A stretch of 64,000 nucleotides of DNA, taken from assembly GCA_040398805.1 (NCBI GenBank), contig JBBATK010000001.1, forward strand, positions 310,001-374,000. Direction: 5' to 3'. Shown piece after piece: positions 1 to 6,899 of this stretch; the stretch's first letter is position 1, and each line of letters starts with the position of its first letter. This DNA is from JBBATK01 sp040398805. Its GTDB lineage: Bacteria > Bacteroidota > Ignavibacteria > Kapaibacteriales > NICIL-2. The position numbers were made by a program, and so were the translations under genes. Under the pieces are notes generated by a model. The model made no database searches. It was not told where the DNA came from and worked only from the letters and a program-made list of their open reading frames with translations.

Positions 1-193
1 AGAGAAGGACACTTTGCGACGTGCCGAAGACCACGTGGGAGAGACTCGGAAAGAATAACGCGCAGATGATGGGTGTGCAGACGAAGATGGCCAGACGCAC
101 GGGGTGCGACGTCCGCCAATTCACGGCGGCAGTCGCGGACGTCGGGCTTTCCTCTTGTAGCTGTTGAAACAGTGTCGGACGTGTCTTGGCCAT
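1..193 (-). CDS. N-terminal part of a membrane protein (runs off the left edge)
   Basis: An open frame begins at an ATG at 193 on the minus strand and stays open to the window edge, giving 64 residues. A Shine-Dalgarno-like GAGGAAC lies just upstream, and the frame starts 12 nt after the crotonase stop, so it is probably the last gene of that operon. The peptide starts MAKTRPTLFQQLQEE and has one hydrophobic segment (about residues 35-52, RLAIFVCTPIICALFFPSL) after a basic/aromatic stretch. That layout resembles the N-terminus of 7TM-HD (PgpH/YqfF-type) cyclic-di-AMP phosphodiesterases, but too little is visible to assign it. The membrane segment is seen; the family is a guess. Confidence 0.5.
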   Translation of the reverse strand, partial: MAKTRPTLFQQLQEESPTSATAAVNWRTSHPVRLAIFVCTPIICALFFPSLSHVVFGTSQSVLL

Positions 194-205
194 GAGTTCC
201 TCGGT

Positions 206-991
206 TTAGCGTCCGCTGAACGCCGGTTTCCGTTTTTCTTGAAATGCTCGAACACCTTCTGCATAGTCCTGAGTCTCACCGGCTTTCTGCTGATACTCTC
301 GCTCATGGTCCAGCATCTCATCCAATGTCGCCGTTTGTGCCGTCCGCAGGAGAGTCTTTATGTACCCATACGATGTCGTCGGACCCGCAGCGTATTCTTT
401 CGCAAGGGACAGGACGGCGGCATCGAGAACGTCGGGGCTCACGACCATGTTCACCATGCCAAGCTTCAACGCCTGTTCGGCCGTGAACTGACCATTCCGT
501 GTTGCGAACTCGAAGGCCTGAGCATAACCAAGCATGCGCGTGTAAAAAAACGTCGCACCCGAATCCGGAACGAGAGCTATGGCGGAGAATGCCTCGACAA
601 GCTTCGCAGCGCTGCTCATGATGCGGATGTCGGCGGCAAGGGCAAGGGAGAGTCCGGCTCCTGCGGCGACGCCGTTGATCGACGCGATGATGGGTTTCGG
701 CAGGGACGTCATGGCTCGGATGATGGGATTGTATCGTGTCTCCAGCGCATCACGCAGCGTACCTTGGCCCTCACTACCCGGAGCTTCCTTGAGATCCTGT
801 CCGGAACAGAACGCACGACCCGAACCGCTCAGGACCACGCAGCGTACCCGTTCATCCGTTCCCGCTTCCGAGAACGCCTTCTGCAGCTCGGTGGTCATGA
901 CGTTGTTACACGCATTAAAGACCTCGGGTCTGTTCAGCCGGATGTGCATGATACCGTCGTCGACATGTACCAAAAGAGTCGTCATTTCCAT
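206..991 (-). CDS. paaG: Enoyl-CoA hydratase/isomerase, PaaG-like
   Basis: A crotonase-fold enzyme of about 261 residues that acts on CoA thioesters in the cytoplasm. The N-terminal LNRPEVFNACN, the oxyanion-hole segment GRAFCSGQDL and the middle GVAAGAGLSLALAADI are typical. The FCSGQDL form and the overall pattern are closest to PaaG, the isomerase that converts ring epoxyphenylacetyl-CoA to the oxepin, but paralogues that hydrate other enoyl-CoAs look similar. The start is uncertain: ATG at 991 is preceded by GGAAAC, with ATG 985 and TTG 1003 as alternatives. It follows a second crotonase gene by about 60 nt on the same strand, so the pair is probably one operon for phenylacetate, fatty-acid or amino-acid degradation. 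No other paa genes are in the window. Confidence 0.8.
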   Translation of the reverse strand: MEMTTLLVHVDDGIMHIRLNRPEVFNACNNVMTTELQKAFSEAGTDERVRCVVLSGSGRAFCSGQDLKEAPGSEGQGTLRDALETRYNPIIRAMTSLPKPIIASINGVAAGAGLSLALAADIRIMSSAAKLVEAFSAIALVPDSGATFFYTRMLGYAQAFEFATRNGQFTAEQALKLGMVNMVVSPDVLDAAVLSLAKEYAAGPTTSYGYIKTLLRTAQTATLDEMLDHEREYQQKAGETQDYAEGVRAFQEKRKPAFSGR

Positions 992-1051
992 ATCTGTTTC
1001 CAAAGTGATAAATCACGAACGGGTTCCACAAGTCAGGAAAGCGAATTCCTA

Positions 1052-1834
1052 TCAGGAACCCGACCAAACCGGCTTCCGCTTCTCGACGAATGCCGCCATG
1101 CCCTCTTTTTGGTCGTTGGACGCAAACAAGAGGTAGAAGTTCTTCCGCTCCAGTTCCAGTCCTGCGTCCAAGGGTTGTTCGATGGCGGCATTGACCGCCT
1201 CCTTGGCAAGGCGAACGGCAAACGGCGGCTTCGATGCGATACTCGACGCCAGGGAGAATGCTTCCTGAAGGAACATCGCGCTCGGAACGACACGGGAAAC
1301 CAGTCCGTGCTCGCATGCCTTCGCTGCCGACAGCATGGAACCGGTCAGAATCATCTCCATTGCCAAGCTTTTCCCAAGCGCCCTGGTGAGCCGCTGAGTA
1401 CCGCCCGCTCCCGGCATCACCCCGATGTTGATCTCCGGCTGACCGAACTGTGCGGTATCGCTCGCGATGATGATGTCACACATCATCGCCAATTCACACC
1501 CGCCACCGAGAGCATACCCGCTGACAGCTGCGACGAGAGGTTTCTTGATGAGGCGTAAGCGCTCCCACACAGCGAATTGATCGCGTTTCACCATCGTCAC
1601 CGCATCGGCCTCCTCCATCTCCTTGATATCTGCACCGGCGGCGAAAACCTTTTCGGTCCCATGAATGACGATGCAACCGATACCGTCATCGGCGTCGAAA
1701 CGGTTGCACGCGTCGACGATCTCATCCATCATGGGCATGTTGAGCGCGTTCATGGCGGTTGGACGGTATAACTCGATGGCGGCCACCCTGGCAGTGGGAT
1801 TCGATATTCGAATACACGTATATTCGTTCGTCAT
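1052..1834 (-). CDS. Enoyl-CoA hydratase, crotonase family (PaaF/FadB1-like)
   Basis: A 260-residue crotonase that hydrates 2-enoyl-CoA to 3-hydroxyacyl-CoA. The oxyanion-hole motif FAAGADIKEM, the glycine-rich YALGGGCELAMMCD and the catalytic region FGQPEINIGVMPGAGGTQRL carry both expected glutamates of true hydratases, unlike the neighbouring PaaG-like protein. ATG at 1834 (MTNEYTCIRI) is preferred over an in-frame ATG at 1909: the longer version would overlap the start of the divergent rsmE, and its extra 25 residues do not look like crotonase. The downstream partner is the PaaG-like gene. The substrate could be crotonyl-CoA, dehydroadipyl-CoA or methylglutaconyl-CoA, and the sequence alone does not decide. 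Confidence 0.82.
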   Translation of the reverse strand: MTNEYTCIRISNPTARVAAIELYRPTAMNALNMPMMDEIVDACNRFDADDGIGCIVIHGTEKVFAAGADIKEMEEADAVTMVKRDQFAVWERLRLIKKPLVAAVSGYALGGGCELAMMCDIIIASDTAQFGQPEINIGVMPGAGGTQRLTRALGKSLAMEMILTGSMLSAAKACEHGLVSRVVPSAMFLQEAFSLASSIASKPPFAVRLAKEAVNAAIEQPLDAGLELERKNFYLLFASNDQKEGMAAFVEKRKPVWSGS

Positions 1835-1866
1835 GGGTACGTCGTTCGCGAAAGTGAGAGGACGCG

Positions 1867-1874
1867 CGAAGATA
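1867..1874 (-). promoter_or_regulatory. Possible -7 promoter element (TATCTTCG) for the crotonase operon
   Basis: Read on the minus strand, TATCTTCG lies 33 nt upstream of the chosen crotonase start, in the 73-nt gap shared with divergent rsmE. It differs by one base from the TAnnTTTG element seen elsewhere in the window, and no TTG is found at the right distance. Weak evidence, but it supports the shorter start at 1834. Confidence 0.3.
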
Positions 1875-1907
1875 GCCACCCCTAAAGAATAATCCTGTCG
1901 TCGAGCC

Positions 1908-2591
1908 ATGGAGTGTTTGTATATCCCCGAGTTTCATGCAGAGATGCGGCGTATCGAGGTGACCGATGACGAGTTCCGTCACGGCAAAGCGCTCCGGCTT
2001 CGTGAAGGCTCCCCTGTCATGGTGTCGAATGGTACCGGACTGTGCGCCGAGACGGTCGTCACAGAGCTTCATGCCCGTCATCTCCTTCTCGACTGTCGCC
2101 GACTGCTTCCCGGCTACAACGAACCTATTCACTCGTCCCACCTTTGCATCGGAAACCTGGACAACAAGGATCGGCTGGAATTCCTGGTCGAGAAAGCGGT
2201 GGAGCTCGGCGTCCGATCCATCACCATCGTTCAGACGCGATATGCGTCACAACGGAAGCTCAATGCCGACCGCCTGCGCACGAAGGCCATAGCGGCCCTG
2301 AAACAATCGCGTCGTTCCACGCTGCCGGAAATCGCCTCTGCTACGTCGCTTTCCGAAGTCGTGGGCATTATGAATGCGGACGTCCATGTTCTGTGTGATG
2401 AACATGGAACCCGCCCGGAAAGAGAAACGGGAACGGTGTGCCTGTATGTAGGACCCGAAGGCGGGTTTCACGAGGAGGAAACCTCGTACCTGAAGTCATT
2501 GCCGAACATGCGCTCATGGCGCCTTGCCTCTTCGCGTCTTCGCGCGGAGACCGCGGCGATTTCCGCACTCAGTCATGTAGCGGCGTGGTGA
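1908..2591 (+). CDS. rsmE: 16S rRNA (uracil-1498-N3)-methyltransferase RsmE
   Basis: A 227-residue SPOUT-class methyltransferase that methylates N3 of U1498 in 16S rRNA. The C-terminal knot motifs are clear: VGPEGGFHEEE near residues 182-192 and SSRLRAETAAISAL near the end, which form the SAM-binding trefoil knot. The middle DKDRLEFLVEKAVELG-type segment matches the family (here NKDRLEFLVEKAVELG), and the N-terminal third is the expected PUA-like domain. Length is normal. It is divergent from the crotonase operon and convergent with the TPR gene, 17 nt away, with no obvious terminator between them. Confidence 0.93.
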   Translation: MECLYIPEFHAEMRRIEVTDDEFRHGKALRLREGSPVMVSNGTGLCAETVVTELHARHLLLDCRRLLPGYNEPIHSSHLCIGNLDNKDRLEFLVEKAVELGVRSITIVQTRYASQRKLNADRLRTKAIAALKQSRRSTLPEIASATSLSEVVGIMNADVHVLCDEHGTRPERETGTVCLYVGPEGGFHEEETSYLKSLPNMRSWRLASSRLRAETAAISALSHVAAW

Positions 2592-2608
2592 CCTTCCCTC
2601 TACTCCGC

Positions 2609-4447
2609 TCAGGGTTGCATCTCTCGCAAACGCAATGTCGTCCGGGCCTCTTGCGCGAAGATGGAGCGAGGGAACGACCGTAAGAGCTCCTCATACACAC
2701 CTCTGGCCTCCGTTTTCTTTCCCTCAGCCCTCCATGCCCGAGCAGTAAGAATGACGGACCTATCAGCGTAGATGCTTTCTGCAGAAAGTGTATGGAGACG
2801 TTCGCCGTATGCACGACACTCGGCGTATCTTCTCTCTGCAAAACACAACTCCGCCGCCTTTATACACGCCAAGTCGGACATGTCCTGGTTTCGTCTCTGC
2901 CGGATGATCGACTCATACAGTTTCAAGGCACTATCGGCCTGTCGACGCAGCCGTGCCTTGCCCGCTTGTGCGAACGCGACCAGTACCAAGGAATCGTCGG
3001 CACACTGCCGGATGGTCGTCATCCGTTCGATGGCATCATTAGCGAAATCGGATTCCGGCTTCTCGGCAAGAACGGCGTACACGGCCGAAGCGCTGTCCAT
3101 ATATCCCTGGAAAAAGAGGATCTCCGCCCGTTGAAACTGAGCTTCGTCGATGATCTCTTCCGTGCTCCCGCGCATCGAGACAGCTTGGGATACGTACCGC
3201 ATGGCCGCATCCATACTATCCTCCATAACGCTCACTTTGGCCAGCGACAGCACGGCTTGGACCGCTTGCGGGAATCCTTCGTACTGTTTTTGCAGAACCT
3301 CGTATTCGCGTTTGATATCGGATGTCGGCGCGCCGTAGCGCTCGAGCAAGGATGCGACCCGCAGGTACGCATCGGCAGCAGAGGAGGTACGGGGATAATC
3401 CCGGATGATCTTCCGGTACAGATCGATGATCTCCGATGTCCGTGCTTGAGGTCCCCCGTCGTTGGTCCTCGCTTCCGTACACGCCGCATATCCGAAAGCG
3501 GCGTATTGCGCTACGTCAGAACTCTTTCCCATTCCCATCACTTTGGAGAACGCACGCATGGCGACCTCGTAGTTTCCGTCCGCTCGCATGGTTTCGGCAA
3601 AATTGACAAGCTCGCGTCCGCGCGACCCCAAACGGTCATCGATACCTTCGACGATGGAGCATGCGTCGTCCGGACGTCGTATCTCACGAAGGAACCACTC
3701 GTACAAACGGGCGAACGCGATGTCCTCGCTGCCATGTCGACCGTACTCTTTGCGCATGAGGTCATACACGATCTGCGATGTCGAATCGTTCGTCAGTAAG
3801 GCGCTGACGCGACCCTGGGCATACGGCAATTGCGCCGACCGTTCAAAGGTCTCCAGTATCTCGCGCAATCCGTTCGGTAGGTCGCCGATCGTCGCGTAGA
3901 GTTTCGCAAGATCATCAGCGTAGAGCTCGGGTTTGCGGAGGCTTTTGCGCCCTTTCTCTAATGTCTGGATGGACTTCTCGAAAGCGCGGACTTCCAACTG
4001 GGCACGGGCGACGTCCATGTACATGCGTTCGGACGGAGCACCCTTGCTCATGGCTTCATCCCAGGCATCGCTTGCTTCCGACTCCTTTCCTGCCTTCCAC
4101 TGGAGCTGTCCGTGGATGACAAGGGTAGAGAACGTGCGGAATTTCTGCAGTCGCGCCTGGACCAGATCCCTCAATCCCTGCGTGTTATCCAACGCTTTCA
4201 GCGTTCTACACACCCCAAGGAAATACTCTTCGTTCTTCGGTTCTTCGTCGTACAGACTCTGCCACAAACGAGCCGCACTCCGGTAATCTCCGGACTGTTC
4301 ATACGAAAGCGCCACCGTGGCCCGACTGCTTTGTGCGCGGACCTGGACGCAGGCGAGGATGGCGAAGACGAGCATCCACCCCGTAATGACGACTCCCATC
4401 GAGGTTCGTCCACGCCGACCCTTACTGGTGATTCTTACCCGAGGCAC
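2609..4447 (-). CDS. Exported tetratricopeptide-repeat protein
   Basis: A 612-residue protein with an N-terminal signal-like segment (a very basic stretch, then GWMLVFAILACVQVRAQ, about residues 24-40) followed by helical TPR-type repeats to the C-terminus. The last 70 residues keep the A..Y.E.L..FP..I.A..A pattern of YbgF/TPR tails. I do not recognise a specific function; such proteins scaffold envelope complexes. GTG at 4447 is used because GAGGAG lies 5 nt upstream, embedded in the last codons of the M24 gene, which it overlaps by 13 nt. An internal ATG at 4399 is the alternative. It is the last gene of the methylmalonyl-CoA mutase operon, an odd place for a secreted TPR protein. Confidence 0.8.
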   Translation of the reverse strand: MPRVRITSKGRRGRTSMGVVITGWMLVFAILACVQVRAQSSRATVALSYEQSGDYRSAARLWQSLYDEEPKNEEYFLGVCRTLKALDNTQGLRDLVQARLQKFRTFSTLVIHGQLQWKAGKESEASDAWDEAMSKGAPSERMYMDVARAQLEVRAFEKSIQTLEKGRKSLRKPELYADDLAKLYATIGDLPNGLREILETFERSAQLPYAQGRVSALLTNDSTSQIVYDLMRKEYGRHGSEDIAFARLYEWFLREIRRPDDACSIVEGIDDRLGSRGRELVNFAETMRADGNYEVAMRAFSKVMGMGKSSDVAQYAAFGYAACTEARTNDGGPQARTSEIIDLYRKIIRDYPRTSSAADAYLRVASLLERYGAPTSDIKREYEVLQKQYEGFPQAVQAVLSLAKVSVMEDSMDAAMRYVSQAVSMRGSTEEIIDEAQFQRAEILFFQGYMDSASAVYAVLAEKPESDFANDAIERMTTIRQCADDSLVLVAFAQAGKARLRRQADSALKLYESIIRQRRNQDMSDLACIKAAELCFAERRYAECRAYGERLHTLSAESIYADRSVILTARAWRAEGKKTEARGVYEELLRSFPRSIFAQEARTTLRLREMQP

Positions 4448-5646
4448 ACGATCTCCTCTTGGACTGGTTGCGATGGCACGATGACCGTTCCGGCATCGTC
4501 GATGACAACGCTGATCTCGGACCGGACGCCGATTTCACCGGCGATGTAGATACCCGGCTCGATGCTGAACGACGTACCGGGAAGCACCCTTCTGGTGTCG
4601 TGCGTCTCGAAGTTGTCCATGTTAGCTCCTGCGCCGTGAGTCTCCTCGCCGATGTTGTGTCCCGTCCTGTGAATGAAATACTCGCCGAAACCTGCGGACT
4701 CGATGACAGTACGCGCAGCATCATCGACCTCGTATCCGAAAAGCGGCAATCCTTGATGGAATCGATCGCACACGAGGTTGAACGCAGCGTTCCGGGCATC
4801 TCGGACGATGGAAAATATTTCTCGCTCACGGTCGGAAGGAGCGGCACCCGTGTGGCACATCCACGTGATATCCGCGTACGTGGAATCCTCGGACGTCCCC
4901 TTGGCCCACATGTCGATGAGCACCAGCTGATTCTTGCCGATGGGTGCATTGTGTTCGACCGTCGGCGCGTAGTGCGGATTGGCGGCGTTCGTAGCGATGG
5001 CGACGATGGGATCGTGATCGGTGAGCAAATCGTTCTGCTCGAAAAACCGCACGATGTTCTGCTGAACGTCGTATTCGGTGACATACTGGTTCCTGCGAAT
5101 CTTGTCACCAAGGAACTGCATCGCATCCATCATCGCCGCTCGCACAAGGAACGAGGTCTTTTCGTTCTCCTTCCGTTGACCCTCGGACCATACCGCTTGG
5201 AGCTCTTGGGCCATATCGGCGGACGAAACGACGACGGGACCGAGAGACCGTATCCATTCCACCGTTCCCGCATCGACTCTGGACACGACGGGGATGGCCG
5301 CCATGGGAGAATACTCCATGGCGACGGTTGCACAGTCTTTGACGGCTGCCGCAACGGCGTCGGTCCACTCGGAACGACGTGCATAGCGAACTTCCCTACA
5401 GGGCAGATGTTCCAATGTGTGCGCTTCGATGGCACTGACGATCTTCACGGCTTCTCCGCTGCGTGGAACGACGACCGCCCACTTCCGTGTACAATGCGCC
5501 TTCGGCGATACATGGCAGATCTTCTGTGCAAGAGGATTACTCCCGCGGAAATCATAGAGAACCCAGGCATCGATGCCATACTGGTCGAGAAGGTGACGAA
5601 TGCGATTCAGTCGCTGTTGCATGCTCATGTCGTGGAGGTCATTCAT
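4435..5646 (-). CDS. M24-family metallopeptidase (Xaa-Pro aminopeptidase-like)
   Basis: A 403-residue pita-bread peptidase. Expected metal ligands are present: D245 (VLIDMWAKG), D259 (TYADI), H330 in HRTGHNIG, E363 in SIEPGIY and E377 in VRSEIS. Residues 1 to about 150 form the creatinase/prolidase N-terminal domain. Likely activity is removal of an N-terminal residue before proline, or cleavage of Xaa-Pro dipeptides, in the cytoplasm. The start at 5646 gives a four-base ATGA overlap with the meaB stop, which argues for translational coupling; the much longer frame upstream lies inside meaB and is not real. No signal peptide is seen. Linking it to the mutase by function would be speculation; position is the only evidence. 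Confidence 0.88.
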   Translation of the reverse strand: MNDLHDMSMQQRLNRIRHLLDQYGIDAWVLYDFRGSNPLAQKICHVSPKAHCTRKWAVVVPRSGEAVKIVSAIEAHTLEHLPCREVRYARRSEWTDAVAAAVKDCATVAMEYSPMAAIPVVSRVDAGTVEWIRSLGPVVVSSADMAQELQAVWSEGQRKENEKTSFLVRAAMMDAMQFLGDKIRRNQYVTEYDVQQNIVRFFEQNDLLTDHDPIVAIATNAANPHYAPTVEHNAPIGKNQLVLIDMWAKGTSEDSTYADITWMCHTGAAPSDREREIFSIVRDARNAAFNLVCDRFHQGLPLFGYEVDDAARTVIESAGFGEYFIHRTGHNIGEETHGAGANMDNFETHDTRRVLPGTSFSIEPGIYIAGEIGVRSEISVVIDDAGTVIVPSQPVQEEIVCLG

Positions 5647-6605
5647 TGGTGAGTAAAGAGGAGCCGGCATGCTTCCGGAACGCTGAGCGAACCGTTCATG
5701 ACGCGCTCTCGGAGTGCTTCGTTCATATCGTGCATGGACGGTCGTGCGAACCAACGGCGGAGGATCTCCTCGCGAACCAGGTCGTCGAACCACAACCCTG
5801 ACTGCCGTTTCCTCTCGCGCTCGACAGCCTCGCCGCACGTGGAAAAGAACTGCGTACAGACATCGACGAATTCGGCGATACCGTTCATCGTGGTGGCGGA
5901 GGTAGCGAGGACCCGGGTGGTCCATCCGTCGGTGACCGGACGCATGAGCGAATGAACGCTATGAATGGCCGCCTGCGCCATGTTCGCGGCGCGTGCGTCG
6001 ACATCGGTCTTCGTCACGACATAGATGTGAGCCATTTCCATGATTCCCCTCTTCACCGCCTGAACGTCATCGCCCGCATTCGGCATGAGGAGCAAGACGA
6101 AAAGGTCGACGACGGAAGCGAGCGTGAACTCGTCCTGACCGACACCCACAGACTCGACGATGACCACGTCGTACCCTGCCGCCTCGCACGCGATGATGCT
6201 CTCCCGCGTCCTCGGTGCGATACCTCCTCGGGTGGTACCCGACGGCGACGGACGGACGAAGGCGCTCTCCGATCGTGCCAGGTTCGGCATACGCAGCTTA
6301 TCGCCGAGAATGCTCCCACCGGAGCGAGCGCTCGAGGGGTCCACAGCGAGAACGGCCACCTTCTTGCCGCGACGGATCCACTCATTACCGACCGCTTCGA
6401 TCAATGTGCTTTTCCCAACACCGGGAGCACCGGTGAATCCGATCCTATACGAGGAACCGGCATGCGGAACCAAGGTCTCCAATAACGCGCCGCGCGCCTC
6501 CTCACCCGCGTCTCCCGTGCTCTCGATGAGTGTCAGCGCTTTTGCCAAGTATCGACGATCGCCGGACAGGACACCCTGAATCAGTCGTGCATCAACCGTC
6601 TTCAT
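5643..6605 (-). CDS. meaB: Methylmalonyl-CoA mutase-associated GTPase MeaB (ArgK family)
   Basis: A 320-residue G3E-family GTPase chaperone that protects methylmalonyl-CoA mutase and gates loading of its adenosylcobalamin cofactor. Walker A is GAPGVGKST at about residues 59-67. The switch regions DPSSARSGGSILGDKLRM and SPSGTTRGGIAPRT, the ESVGVGQDE stretch and the NTKxD-like VTKTD are all typical of MeaB. Length is normal. It starts within ATGA of the small membrane-protein gene and its stop overlaps the M24 start, so the whole run is one coupled operon. Only ~300 bp of the small gene separates it from the mutase, which makes the assignment firm. Confidence 0.95.
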   Translation of the reverse strand: MKTVDARLIQGVLSGDRRYLAKALTLIESTGDAGEEARGALLETLVPHAGSSYRIGFTGAPGVGKSTLIEAVGNEWIRRGKKVAVLAVDPSSARSGGSILGDKLRMPNLARSESAFVRPSPSGTTRGGIAPRTRESIIACEAAGYDVVIVESVGVGQDEFTLASVVDLFVLLLMPNAGDDVQAVKRGIMEMAHIYVVTKTDVDARAANMAQAAIHSVHSLMRPVTDGWTTRVLATSATTMNGIAEFVDVCTQFFSTCGEAVERERKRQSGLWFDDLVREEILRRWFARPSMHDMNEALRERVMNGSLSVPEACRLLFTHQ

Positions 6606-6895
6606 GGCGTTTCTCCCGACTTGGTGTTCGCCGCATTCCGATGTTTCTGCTCTTCCTTGAAGATGCTGTCGGCCCGCTTGTAATTCTCCCGCATCATGGA
6701 CATGCGCGTGCTCCGACGGGTATCCATTTGATCCATGCGGCGGTTGTACCGACTTTCTTTGTTCGTCAGCACGACGGTGAAGAAGATACCGAAGCCAAGG
6801 AAGGCGAGGACGTAGACAAGTATTCGGACGCGCGCGGAGGCGAACGCAGAAGCGGACGAGGACGGTCCTTCCTGTCGTACTTGACGTCGAGCCAT
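6602..6895 (-). CDS. Small single-pass membrane protein between mutase and MeaB
   Basis: A 97-residue protein I do not recognise. Residues 1-22 are basic and serine-rich, residues 24-45 are one strong transmembrane helix (ILVYVLAFLGFGIFFTVVL), and the C-terminal 50 residues are highly charged and probably helical (R/M/D/K-rich). The start at 6895 lies just before the mutase stop signal region (4-nt gap) and the stop overlaps the meaB start as ATGA, so it is translated with its neighbours. A longer frame to 6943 would overlap the mutase and is not used. Coupling on both sides suggests a real gene, perhaps a membrane-anchored accessory; a role in cofactor delivery or tethering is inference only. 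Confidence 0.65.
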   Translation of the reverse strand: MARRQVRQEGPSSSASAFASARVRILVYVLAFLGFGIFFTVVLTNKESRYNRRMDQMDTRRSTRMSMMRENYKRADSIFKEEQKHRNAANTKSGETP

Positions 6896-6899
6896 GACC

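Noticed and set aside
164..1558. Long plus-strand open frame over both crotonase genes
   Set aside because: It is antisense to two genes with clear catalytic motifs, and its product has no domain pattern. Similar antisense frames at 2792-3799, 4459-5652 and 30146-31381 are rejected for the same reason.
5647..5925. In-frame N-terminal extension of the M24 peptidase
   Set aside because: It lies entirely inside meaB in another frame; the ATGA junction gives a better start.
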